This document shows, piece after piece, positions 1-9,161 of a DNA stretch of 37,216 nt. The position numbers and the translations under genes are program-made. Each line of letters opens with the position of its first letter. Position 1 is the first letter of the stretch. The stretch is from Cyanobacteria bacterium K_Offshore_surface_m2_239 (GTDB lineage: Bacteria; Cyanobacteriota; Cyanobacteriia; PCC-6307; Cyanobiaceae). The stretch lies in NCBI GenBank assembly GCA_016882305.1, contig VGQX01000012.1, positions 1 to 37,216 on the forward strand, given 5' to 3'. The notes beneath the pieces are model-generated. The model had not been told where the DNA came from. It saw only the letters and a list, made by a program, of their open reading frames with translations, and did no database searches.

Positions 1-843
1 ATCCGGGCTCCAGCCCACGCTCCTCACCCAATCCTTGTGGCCTTCGAGCAGGGCCAGCTGCTTGCCGCTTGCCGCCTCCCACAGCCGCACCGTGCCATCA
101 CCCCCGCCGCTGGCCAGGCGCTGCCCATCCGGGCTCCAGCCCACGCTGTTCACCTGGCCGGGGTGGAAGAGATCAAGACTGTGGGGAAGCTGGGGCGCTC
201 CGAGGTGATCCAGGGAGGGTGGGGCGCGATCCACAGCGGAGGGGCTGGGGCTGGCGGGAGAGGAGGGCGGCTTCGCCGTTGGAGGCGGCGGAAGGCTGGA
301 GGTTGCATCGGTGCTCTCCGCGGCTCGGGTGGACTCCGTTGCCGTGGAATCTGTCGCCGCCGTTTCCGCCTTCGTGCCTTCAGCCGGCTCGCCGACCTCT
401 CCGCCGATCCCCTCCCCAGCGTTCTCCACTCGGCAGGCCTCCAACAGCCGAGCCCACTCGCGCTCGCGATCCGCGCCTGGCCGCCAATCCACCTCGGCGA
501 AAATGCGCAGCATCGCCTTGGGCTCGGCGTCGTCGAGACGCAGCGGAATAAAGCGCCTTTCCAGGTTTTGCGGATCGCGAAAGATGGCGGCGTGGCGCTC
601 CAGCCCCGCCCACTCCGAGCCGAAAGCGTTGGCCGACATGCAAAACAGCAGCACCTTCGAGTGCTCCAGCCCCTCCTCGATCTTCACGGAGATCGGATCG
701 CCCGGCTTGATGATCCACTCGTCGAACCACACCCGCAGCCCAGTCGCCCGCAGCCCCTCGGCCAGCTCACGCACCACCGTCTTGTCGGCGCTGCTGTGGC
801 TGAGGAAAACGTTGTAGCGGTAGGTGGTGTGGGGCCCGGCCAT
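1..843 (-). CDS. TIR domain - low-complexity linker - WD40 repeat protein (3' end beyond window edge)
   Basis: Reverse-strand frame open from ATG at 843 to the window edge; absent from the ORF track because it has no stop in the window. Reads MAGPHTTYRYNVFLSHSSADKTVVRELAEGLRATGLRVWFDEWIIKPGDPISVKIEEGLEHSKVLLFCMSANAFGSEW... (TIR: VFLSHSSADK, WFDEW), then a Pro/Ser/Ala/Thr-rich linker, then VNSVGWSPDGQRLASGGGDGTVRLWEAASGKQLALLEGHKDWVRSVGWSPD (WD40). Confidence 0.93.
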   Translation of the reverse strand, partial: MAGPHTTYRYNVFLSHSSADKTVVRELAEGLRATGLRVWFDEWIIKPGDPISVKIEEGLEHSKVLLFCMSANAFGSEWAGLERHAAIFRDPQNLERRFIPLRLDDAEPKAMLRIFAEVDWRPGADREREWARLLEACRVENAGEGIGGEVGEPAEGTKAETAATDSTATESTRAAESTDATSSLPPPPTAKPPSSPASPSPSAVDRAPPSLDHLGAPQLPHSLDLFHPGQVNSVGWSPDGQRLASGGGDGTVRLWEAASGKQLALLEGHKDWVRSVGWSPD

Positions 844-942
844 GGGGGCAGGGTAGGGGGTGAACTGTGCCGGGCATGGGGTGGCCGGGCACAATGGGCT
901 CTGGTGAAGGGGGTTCGCTGCCCTGGCTGGCTGAATGGAGCG

Positions 943-2169
943 ATGAGCCACTACTCCGACGCTGAACTGGAAGCCCTGCTTGCGGATACGGAATCCGACC
1001 AGGTGGAGCGCAAAAGGGCCTGGACCGGTAATGCCCCCAGCAAGGGCCGCGAGGCTGTCTGCGCGTTTGCCAATGATCTGCCCGACCACGGCACACCAGG
1101 GGTGTTGATTGTTGGCGCGAACGATGACGGTAGCCCCTCCCACACGCCCATCGATGATCAACTCTTGCAGACCCTGTCTGATATCAAGACCGATGGGAAA
1201 ATCGTGCCGCCGCCTACCCTCACGGTTCAAAAACGCCTGTTGAAGGGTGCCGATCGGGCGGTGGTGACCGTCTGGCCGGCGGATTCGCCCCCCGTTCGCT
1301 ACGACGGCCGCATCTGGATTCGCCTGGGCCCTCGACGGGATCTGGCCACCGCCCAGGATGAGCGCATTCTCAATGAAAAGCGACGCTGCCGCGATCAACC
1401 CTTTGATGCCCGGCCCTGTGGTAGCGCCACCTGGAAGGATTTGGATCTGGCCTGGTATCGGGAGACCTATCTGCCGATGGCCGTGGCGCCGGAGGTGTTG
1501 GAGGCCAATGAGCGCTCCTTGGAGGAGCAGTTGGCCAGCACCCGCATGATCCTCAGCCCCGCCGAACCCACGCCCACCCACTTGGGCGTACTCACCCTGT
1601 GTGACCATGGACGCGACTTCCTCCCCTGCGCTTACGTGCAGTTTTTGAAGCTGGCCGGCACCAGCCTGGCGGATGAACCGGTGGATGCGGAGGAGTTTGA
1701 GGGGCGCCTGGTGGATGTCATCCGCCTGGTGGAAGAGAAGTTGATGTCACACAACCGCACAACGGTGGATTTCAAGAGCGGGGCCAACGAGAGGCGCACT
1801 CAGCTCTACCCGCTGGTGGCGCTGCAGCAATTGTTTCGCAATGCCATGCTGTACCGCACCTATGAGCACACCCAGGCGCCGATTCGCGTCTACTGGTATG
1901 CGGATCGTCTTGAGATCTTCAGCCCCGGCGGGCCCGTGGGCATCGTGACGGCCGAAACCTTTGGCCTGCCAGGCTATACCGACTATCGCAACCCCAACCT
2001 GGCGGGTTTTCTGCGGGAGACGGGTTTCGCGCAACGGTTTGGGGCTGGTATCGCCAGCGCACGGCGTGAATGTTCCCGTAATGGCAATCCCTTACCTGAA
2101 TTCAAGATCTCCAATCTCGCTATCGCGGTGACGTTGCGGCCCGCAGAGGAGATGATAGAGGAGCCATGA
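943..2169 (+). CDS. AlbA_2 (Schlafen-like) DNA-binding domain / GHKL-type ATP-binding protein
   Basis: Within ORF 37..2169; real start likely ATG at 943 (MSHYSDAELEALLADTESDQVERKRAWTG...). The ESDQVERK...VCAFANDLP...GVLIVGANDDG pattern fits AlbA_2; C-terminal LVALQQLFRNAMLYRTYE...DRLEIFSPGGP...GAGI fits HATPase_c_4-type domains. Confidence 0.85.
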   Translation: MSHYSDAELEALLADTESDQVERKRAWTGNAPSKGREAVCAFANDLPDHGTPGVLIVGANDDGSPSHTPIDDQLLQTLSDIKTDGKIVPPPTLTVQKRLLKGADRAVVTVWPADSPPVRYDGRIWIRLGPRRDLATAQDERILNEKRRCRDQPFDARPCGSATWKDLDLAWYRETYLPMAVAPEVLEANERSLEEQLASTRMILSPAEPTPTHLGVLTLCDHGRDFLPCAYVQFLKLAGTSLADEPVDAEEFEGRLVDVIRLVEEKLMSHNRTTVDFKSGANERRTQLYPLVALQQLFRNAMLYRTYEHTQAPIRVYWYADRLEIFSPGGPVGIVTAETFGLPGYTDYRNPNLAGFLRETGFAQRFGAGIASARRECSRNGNPLPEFKISNLAIAVTLRPAEEMIEEP

Positions 2170-3167
2170 AAACCATCGCATTTTTCAACGATCGCGCTGG
2201 TGTTGGCAAGACCACGCTTGTGTATCACCTTGCCTGGATGTTGGCGGAATTGGGCCTCTCCGTGCTGGCCGCCGATCTGGATCCCCAGGCCAATCTCAGC
2301 AGCCTGTTCCTCGATGAAGACCTCCTGGAGGAGATCTGGACAGAGCCCCGTACCCCAAGAACCGTGCTCGGCAGCCTGCTGCCTTTGCTGGAGGGAACGG
2401 GCGAGGTGGCCACTCCCTGGATCGCTCAGGTTGCCTCTGGGATCGGGCTTGTTGTCGGCGATCTGGCCCTTTCGGCGCGGGTGGAGGATGGGTTGTCGGC
2501 GTGTTGGCTCAACGGCCTGGAGCGCGAGCCGAATGCTTTGCGTGTTTTCACAGCGTTTTGGCGCTTGTTGGCCCTGGCTGCCGCTGAACGCCAGGCTGAT
2601 GTGGTGTTGCTTGATGTGGCGTCCAACCTGGGAGCGTTGAATCGGGCGGTCTTGAGCTCAGCGAGCCAGGTGGTGATTCCGCTGGTGCCGGATCTGTATT
2701 CCATCCAAGGGTTGACCCATCTCGGCGCCACCCTGCGCGGCTGGCAGGAGAGCTGGCGGGAGCGCTTGGCGTCGACACCCGAGTCATCCCGCACCGCGCC
2801 GGTTCCAGGCGGCGCGATGGAGCCAGTGGGCTATGTGATGTTGCAACACCCGGTGCGCCTGGATCGACCGGTGATGGCCTACAAGCGCTGGCTGGATCAG
2901 GTGCCCGCCATCTATGCCCGTGCCGTCTTGAACCAGGCACCGGAGCCGCCTGCCGCAACCCCGAACGATGACCCCAACTGCCTCGCCCAGCTCAGGTACA
3001 ACCGGATCCTGATGCCCCTGGCCCGGGAGGCACGCAAGCCGATGTTTCATCTGACGCCAGCGGATGGGGCCCTGGGGGGCCATCTCCAGGCCGCCGTGGC
3101 TTGCCGGAAGGAGTTTCGTGCCTTGGCCAGGGAGCTCGCGGGGCGGTGTGGGTTGCTCTTGCCCTGA
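2166..3167 (+). CDS. ParA/MinD-like P-loop ATPase
   Basis: MKTIAFFNDRAGVGKTTLVYHLAWMLAELGLSVLAADLDPQANLSSLFLDED: ParA-type Walker A region and DLDPQAN; later VVLLDVASNLGALNRA. ATGA overlap with the upstream gene. Confidence 0.88.
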   Translation: MKTIAFFNDRAGVGKTTLVYHLAWMLAELGLSVLAADLDPQANLSSLFLDEDLLEEIWTEPRTPRTVLGSLLPLLEGTGEVATPWIAQVASGIGLVVGDLALSARVEDGLSACWLNGLEREPNALRVFTAFWRLLALAAAERQADVVLLDVASNLGALNRAVLSSASQVVIPLVPDLYSIQGLTHLGATLRGWQESWRERLASTPESSRTAPVPGGAMEPVGYVMLQHPVRLDRPVMAYKRWLDQVPAIYARAVLNQAPEPPAATPNDDPNCLAQLRYNRILMPLAREARKPMFHLTPADGALGGHLQAAVACRKEFRALARELAGRCGLLLP

Positions 3168-3183
3168 GGGATGGGGTCAAGGA

Positions 3184-6100
3184 TTACAAGCCAGACAAAA
3201 CATCATCCATAGATCGTGCTGTCAGATATCGTGCAGGATTATCACCGTCTGCAAGGGCGTTGAAATGTGCCTTGCCGCAGTTGATTTTAGCGCTCTCTTT
3301 GTCGCGCAAGTCGTCGGTAAACAAGCTGCTTTTGGTTTCCACAACAAGATAGAGACGTTCTCCCTCGGGCTTTGCAACCAGAATAGCCCAATCTGGATTG
3401 TATGGTCCCAGTGGGGTGGGTACCTTGAACCAGGCTGGGAGTTTGGCGTAGACCTTGATCGCCTCATTCCTTTCGAGCTCCTCGGCAAATGTGCGTTCGG
3501 TGTCCGATTGGTAAATCACCTGTTCATGGACCGCCTTGTTGGCATCGACCATTGACTTGAGATAGCCCATCAGCTCCTGATTCTCGAACAACTCCTGAGC
3601 GTAATAAGCATCATTACCGATCCGCTGGTATTTGATGCCATCCACAAGTGCCAGGCGTTTGGTGCGATTGATGATCTCCGCAGCCAGCTCGATGAACTGC
3701 TGCGGGTTGCGCTTGAAATCATCCAGCCGCTGACTGTCCACGAGGATGCGGCAGATGCTGCGGCGTGTGAGCGAGGTCTTGTCCTGAAGATCGGTCAAGA
3801 TGTCGGGCAGTTCGATGTCGGCTTCGTCGAGGGTCACAGGAGGGGCGGCGGTCTTCTCCGTTGCGTCCACGCCTGAGCGACCGATGGCGAGGTCTGCCTT
3901 GCGCCATTGGAGGCGGGTTTTGGCGATGGGTGGTGCTTCAGCAAGGGCTTGGATGCAGGTGGCGAGCAGGGCCTCGTTGTCGAACTGCACGCGGTAGGTG
4001 GTCTTGTGCTTGATGCGATCCCAGAGCGCTTTGAAGTCCGCACTGTTCAGAACGGCCTGGCGGGTCTTCACCTGCCTGCGTTCGTCCGCGTTCTTGATGT
4101 CCAGGCGGCCGGCGAGCTTGCGGAGGAGCTCCTTCACCTGAGGCAGTTGGGCCGTGAACGGCTCCGGCAGGGTCAACGTGTCGTTCTTGAGCGCCGTGCG
4201 CAGGGCGTCTTGCACCTTGCCCTTGGCGTTGATCAACCCTGAAGTCTTCAGGCTCTCCCAGAGCAGCTTCGATTGGGCGAGCCCCAACGGTGCGGGATGG
4301 CCATCGGCGCCGATGGCCGTGATTCCGGCGAACTGGTGGGCTTCAACGATGCCAAACCGGATGCCTGTATCGGTTTCAATTTCTTTCTGGAGGTTTTCCG
4401 CGAACTGCTCGTAACTCTCGGATGCGATGACGGTGAGTGTGTTCAATTCAAAGCCACGCTGGCGCTCGCCCTGTTGATTCACACAGAGGCGCAGGCCACG
4501 GCCAATGGTCTGCCGGCGCTGCTGCTCGGAGGCCATTTCCCGCAGGCTGCAGATCTGGAAAACGTTCGGATTGTCCCAGCCTTCACGCAGAGCCGAATGC
4601 GAGAAGATGAATTTCAATGGTGTCTCCAGGCTGAGAAGCTTTTCCTTGTCACGCATGATCAGATTGTAGGTATCGTCGTCGGCCTTGGTGGTTCCCTCAC
4701 CCTTTGAATCTTTGAATATTTCCACCGTCTTTCCACCGACCTTTTTCTTGTCGATGGAGAAGTATCCGTCATGAACCTCCTCGGCAGCAGCCGTGAGGTC
4801 CACTTCTTGGAAGAGGGTTTGGTAGTCAAGATGACTGGCAAGCTGGCGGTATTCCTCCTCAAAGATGCGGGCATAGGCACCATTGACCCGGTTGCCCTCA
4901 GCGTCGTACTGCCGATACTTGTCGACAGCATCGATGAAGAACAGACTCAGCACCTTGATGCCTTGGGGGCGCAGCCGCATCTCCTTGTCGAAGTGTTCCT
5001 TGATCGTGCGCTTGATCATCTGTCGCTGGATGGCGAGAGGCTCAATATCTCCATAGGCCTCGCCAATGTGGAGAAAGGTCTCGCCACCGGGATGGCGCAG
5101 CTCAAGAAACTCTGTGCCTTTGGCCACGCGGATCTCACCAACTCTGAAATCGCGGTACACGGCCCGTTGGGTTGTCATTTCCAAAAGGTCTCCGTCTTGC
5201 ACGGAAACTTCTCGACGTGAGACGCCTGCTCCTGCCTGCAGGTCGAGTTCCACCTTGGCCGAGATGACGCCACGCTTGTTGCTGACAGAGAGGAGCCGCA
5301 CAAACGGTTTGTTGTAAGCACCTTCCACCGAGGCCGCAGCCACTTCGATTTGCTTCACCAGCTTGCGCTCGTAGGCATCCACCGCATCAAGCTTGTAGAG
5401 CATGTGATGGGCCTGCTTTGGGGTTGCGGAATAACGCAGGTTGCAGAGAGGATTCATCCGCTCCATGGCTTTCTTCCCCTTGCCGTCAAGCCCGCCCTCA
5501 ACGCTTTGGGGCTCATCAACAATCAGGATGGGGCGCGTCGCACGAATGAGGTCGATGGGCTTCTCGCCACCAGTCTTCTCGCTGGGGCGATACATCACAT
5601 TCTTTGACTTCTCGCGGCGTACAGCTTCGTCTGCCTCTTCTGATTCCGCCTGTTGTTCGTCGCCGAATTTGTTGATGGCACCTACCGTCATCACCATGAT
5701 TTGGATTTGCGGGCTGGTGGCAAAGTTACGGACCTGTCCGAGCTTGGCTGAGTCGTAGATGAAGACGTCAAAGGGTGCGCCCGCATAGAGCCCTTTGAGG
5801 TGTTCGGCTGCGGTCTGGATCGTGTGATAGACACCTTCTTTGATCGCCACTGTGGGCACCACGATCACAAACTTGGTGAAACCAAAGCGCTTGTTCAGCT
5901 CGAATATGGTTCGCAGATAGACATAGGTTTTGCCGGTGCCGGTCTCCATCTCTACGGTGAAGTCCAGAGATTCGAGTGCTTCTGATGGAGCCAAGCCATG
6001 ACGAAGTTGAATGGCACGCAAATTGTCCAGGAGTTGATCCTCTAGCAATGTGCGCCTATTGCCGATGCCTAGTTCATTTTCCAACAAAGAAAGCTGGCCG

Positions 6101-6222
6101 CTGGAAGTCTCTCTTACGACTGTGAACTCAGTTCGGCAGGTTTCCTGCCCACGAAAGAGATCGCACGCTGCTTCGATTGCTTGGAGCTGATAATCGAGGT
6201 TGGGTTCAAACTGCAGTTTCAT
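3184..6222 (-). CDS. res: Type III restriction endonuclease subunit Res (DEAD/DEAH helicase-nuclease)
   Basis: 1012 aa; METGTGKTYVYLRTIFELNKRFGFTKFVIVVPTVAIKEGV (helicase motif I), ILIVDEPQSVEGG (motif II), REGWDNPNVFQICSLREM...RRQTIGRGLRLCV (motif VI), C-terminal LYLVVETKSS nuclease-like end. Confidence 0.95.
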   Translation of the reverse strand: MKLQFEPNLDYQLQAIEAACDLFRGQETCRTEFTVVRETSSGQLSLLENELGIGNRRTLLEDQLLDNLRAIQLRHGLAPSEALESLDFTVEMETGTGKTYVYLRTIFELNKRFGFTKFVIVVPTVAIKEGVYHTIQTAAEHLKGLYAGAPFDVFIYDSAKLGQVRNFATSPQIQIMVMTVGAINKFGDEQQAESEEADEAVRREKSKNVMYRPSEKTGGEKPIDLIRATRPILIVDEPQSVEGGLDGKGKKAMERMNPLCNLRYSATPKQAHHMLYKLDAVDAYERKLVKQIEVAAASVEGAYNKPFVRLLSVSNKRGVISAKVELDLQAGAGVSRREVSVQDGDLLEMTTQRAVYRDFRVGEIRVAKGTEFLELRHPGGETFLHIGEAYGDIEPLAIQRQMIKRTIKEHFDKEMRLRPQGIKVLSLFFIDAVDKYRQYDAEGNRVNGAYARIFEEEYRQLASHLDYQTLFQEVDLTAAAEEVHDGYFSIDKKKVGGKTVEIFKDSKGEGTTKADDDTYNLIMRDKEKLLSLETPLKFIFSHSALREGWDNPNVFQICSLREMASEQQRRQTIGRGLRLCVNQQGERQRGFELNTLTVIASESYEQFAENLQKEIETDTGIRFGIVEAHQFAGITAIGADGHPAPLGLAQSKLLWESLKTSGLINAKGKVQDALRTALKNDTLTLPEPFTAQLPQVKELLRKLAGRLDIKNADERRQVKTRQAVLNSADFKALWDRIKHKTTYRVQFDNEALLATCIQALAEAPPIAKTRLQWRKADLAIGRSGVDATEKTAAPPVTLDEADIELPDILTDLQDKTSLTRRSICRILVDSQRLDDFKRNPQQFIELAAEIINRTKRLALVDGIKYQRIGNDAYYAQELFENQELMGYLKSMVDANKAVHEQVIYQSDTERTFAEELERNEAIKVYAKLPAWFKVPTPLGPYNPDWAILVAKPEGERLYLVVETKSSLFTDDLRDKESAKINCGKAHFNALADGDNPARYLTARSMDDVLSGL

Positions 6223-6476
6223 GCCTGAGCTCTAACTCTGCTGCCGATGGGGACCATTTTCGTGACGCCACGAAAATGGTGATCCGGGACGAAGCCTGTT
6301 GTCTTGCACGACTCGATCGCACGCTGGATCGCGGTGATGAAATTCTCCCAACGGGCATAGCCCAAGGGTTCCTGAAGGACACGGGCAAACCAGAACTCCA
6401 CTTCATCAGCACCTGGCTCTTTGCGAGCAAGAGCATCGAACTGTCTCTGCATCCTTTGGAGAAGATCTTTGATCAC
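6219..6476 (-). CDS. Short DinD/BRO-N-like protein (possible N-terminal remnant of DinD)
   Basis: 85 aa; FWFARVLQEPLGYARWENFITAIQRAIESCKTTGFVPDHHFRGVTKMVPIGS resembles the N-terminal part of DNA-damage-inducible protein D. Overlaps the mod stop (ATGA) and the res start (ATGA). Confidence 0.6.
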   Translation of the reverse strand: MIKDLLQRMQRQFDALARKEPGADEVEFWFARVLQEPLGYARWENFITAIQRAIESCKTTGFVPDHHFRGVTKMVPIGSRVRAQA

Positions 6477-8403
6477 AGGCTTCTCACGGTTTCGAGCCCG
6501 TGCTGCTGGAGGATGGCGGTGATGTTGGTCTTGGCCACGTCATCAGCGAAGGCACTGTCACGGAAGACAACTGTAGTTTCTCCGGCAGGCTTCAACTCCT
6601 GATGCCTTGCCACGATGGCGAGAGCAAGAGGCTCTACATCCACCTGCGGGACGGATTGGGAGAGGCATACAAGCAGGGAGCCGCCACCGATGGAGTGGAG
6701 GTCGTGTGCTTGCGTGGCACCGAGTGCCTTTTTTCGAGTTTCAATCGGGACACAGAGATCAAGTCCCAACTTGAGCAGGAGCTCAAAGAGGATGTCTTGC
6801 TCGGTACGGTCGGTCTTGAGATGCTCGATGGAGGCTTCGAGGGTTTCGGCGATCTTGTCGCTGTCTGGGTCCCATTCGCGGATGTTCGTGGAGTCTAGTT
6901 TGAAGACGCGAAAGCCGATGTCACCAGTAAACATAGGATTTGAGTTGGTTATTCGCCTTCCTGCTGCTCGAATACGCGTAAGAGTTACGTCAGCTATTGA
7001 TTTCCATCCTACTGAATCTGCACCCTGAATGGGTTCTTGAAGCTGGATCAAGATGCAACGCCTCTTCCCGCCATCCTCAGCATTCTGGGCTAAAACTGCA
7101 TCCATAGTCGTCCCTGTTCCGGCAAAGAAATCCATGACCAAGTCTTCACTGGCTAGGCTTGTTGACAGTTGCAGTATTCGTCGGATCAGGCGCGTAGGCT
7201 TTGGCGTTTCGAATACGACGTCCGAATTCGGAAAGTCGACAGCCGCAATCAACTCCTTCTTGGCTTCTTGTGTATGACCGACCTCTTGATAGGACCAGAG
7301 GGTTTGTGGTACACGCCCGTCTTTTACTTCGCTTAGGAAACGCTTGATGGCTGGCACATTATTTCCATCTGCACCCCACCAAATTCTATCATCAGCATTC
7401 AACTCTTTAAACTTGGTCTGCGACACACGCCAATAAGTGCCAGGCGGAGGGCCGGAGAGTTGGCGCCCAGAAGGACAAATGATCTGATAAGTGCCTTCTC
7501 CATAATAGTTTCTCGCTGACAGATCACCTGGTTTCCAAGGCCCTCGTGGGTCATTATCTGGATTCCCATAGCGAGCCTCCATTTCCTCTGTTCGCGGAAG
7601 TAACTTTGGAATCCATGTCTCGGAATTCTTGGCATACACGATGATATAGTCATGATCTTCAGAGAAGTGCTTCGCAGAATTCTTGGGCGAATACACTTTC
7701 TGCCAAACCGCAGTAGCAATGAAGTTCTCTTCACCGAACAGCCGTTCATTACGCAGCGTAGATTATGAACCTCATGGTCTGCAATGCTAATGAAGACTAC
7801 ACCATCATCTCGAAGCAAATTGTGCGCGAGCTTAAGCCGCGGATACATCATATTGAGCCAATCCGTATGGAAGCGTCCGGAGGCCTCGGTATTGGAAGAG
7901 AGCTTCACGCCTCCCTCACCAGTCTGGCCAGTAAGCTCCAGGTAGTTCTTGATGTTATCTTGAAAGTTATCGGGATAAACGAAGTCTCTGCCGGTGTTGT
8001 AGGGAGGATCGATGTAAATGAGCTTCACCTTCCCCGCATAGCTCTTCTGCAACAGCTTGAGCACTTCCAGGTTGTCACCCTCGATCATCAGATTCTTGGT
8101 GGTATCCCAATCCACGCTCTCTTCCGGGCAGGGCCGCAAGGTTCCCGTGGAGGGGGTGAGGGCCAGCTGGCGGGCGCGGCGTTTGCCATGCCAGTTGAGG
8201 CCGTACTTCTCCTCCGCATCAGTGACGGTCTTGTCACCAACGAGCGACTTGAGCACGTCGACATTCACGGCCACGCCATCCGGTCCCTCGGTGATCAGTT
8301 CAGGGAAAAGCGCCCGTAGCGCAGCCAGATTTTCCGCCACCAGGTCGGGCGAATGGGTCTCAGGGTCGGCGGCGGTCAGTTTCTGCATGGTGGCGTTGTG
8401 CAT
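6473..8403 (-). pseudogene. mod: Type III DNA methyltransferase Mod, interrupted by a frameshift near 7742
   Basis: ORF 7399..8541 gives the N-terminal half (MHNATMQKLTAADPETH...KLIYIDPPYNTGRDFVY...HTDWLNMMYPRLKLAHNLLRDDGVVFISIADHEVHNLRCVMN). The sequence continues in another frame as LFGEENFIATAVWQKVYSPKNSAKHFSEDHDYIIVYAKN...DLVMDFFAGTGTTMDAVL (ORF 6473..7696 and upstream). Start ATG overlaps the upstream TGA (TGATG). Confidence 0.9.
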
Positions 8404-9161
8404 CACAGCCTGGCCTGGGCAGCAGCCTGGGCCGCTTCCAAGCGCTTGAGTTCGAGGTTCAGGTCCACACGCCGCGCCATCTGCTTCTCCTTGGCGGCAG
8501 TGGCTCGCACGCGGGCGATCTCCCTGGACAGGCGCGTGCATTCTTGCAGGGCCTGGCGCCGAAGCCCAGCCTGCTCAGGGTTGGTGGCCATGGCAAAGGC
8601 CCCGGTCAGGCGAGCCGCCTGCAGCGCCAGCAGTGTATCGATCCAGCCTTGATACAACGCCTCCAGGGTGGTGCGTGGCTGCTGGCCAAGCCTCAGCGCC
8701 TCACCGAAAGCAGGCCAGCGTTCAGCGTCCTGCTCCACGTCCCACGCCACGGTCACCACATCGCCCTCCAGCACCGTTTTTCCCGCCTCGGCTTGCGACC
8801 AACGCTTCTGTGCCAGCGAGAGGGATGCGTTGCCGCCCTGCTCAGTGATCAACAGCACCGGATAGGGGACCGCCCGGTGCACCAGCTCGATCAGCCGACC
8901 CCCTTTGGCGGCGGCGCGCAGCGTGAGATGAAGCACGGCAATCTCAAGCACCTCCCGCAGCTCGTCGCGATACTCCGCCACGCCAATCGTGGTGGGCTTG
9001 AGCGCTGCCACCCAGACGAGGTGCTCGATTCCCTCATTGATTTGCCGCTTGTCGGCGGCTGTGGGGGCCCCGTGCTCGTGCAGCAACGTTTTCGGCACGC
9101 GCTTATCGACCCTGGCAGACGCGGGCAGATCAAGGGCAGCCAGGAGCAGCGCTGCCTTCAT
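8403..9161 (-). CDS. DUF4391-like protein of the type III RM locus
   Basis: 252 aa; start MKAALLLAALDLPASARVDKRVPKTLLHEHGAPTAADKRQINEGIEHLVWVAALKPTTIGVAEYRDELREV; position between helicase and mod; overlapping start/stop codons on both sides. Confidence 0.8.
   Translation of the reverse strand: MKAALLLAALDLPASARVDKRVPKTLLHEHGAPTAADKRQINEGIEHLVWVAALKPTTIGVAEYRDELREVLEIAVLHLTLRAAAKGGRLIELVHRAVPYPVLLITEQGGNASLSLAQKRWSQAEAGKTVLEGDVVTVAWDVEQDAERWPAFGEALRLGQQPRTTLEALYQGWIDTLLALQAARLTGAFAMATNPEQAGLRRQALQECTRLSREIARVRATAAKEKQMARRVDLNLELKRLEAAQAAAQARL

Noticed and set aside
37-942. 5' part of ORF 37..2169 as an N-terminal extension of the AlbA_2 protein
   Set aside because: It is antisense to the TIR-WD40 gene and low complexity; the AlbA_2 protein begins naturally at 943.
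7730-7755. Phase-variable (phasevarion) mod gene
   Set aside because: Type III mod genes are often phase variable, but no simple-sequence repeat is present at the frameshift; a plain deletion or sequencing error fits better.
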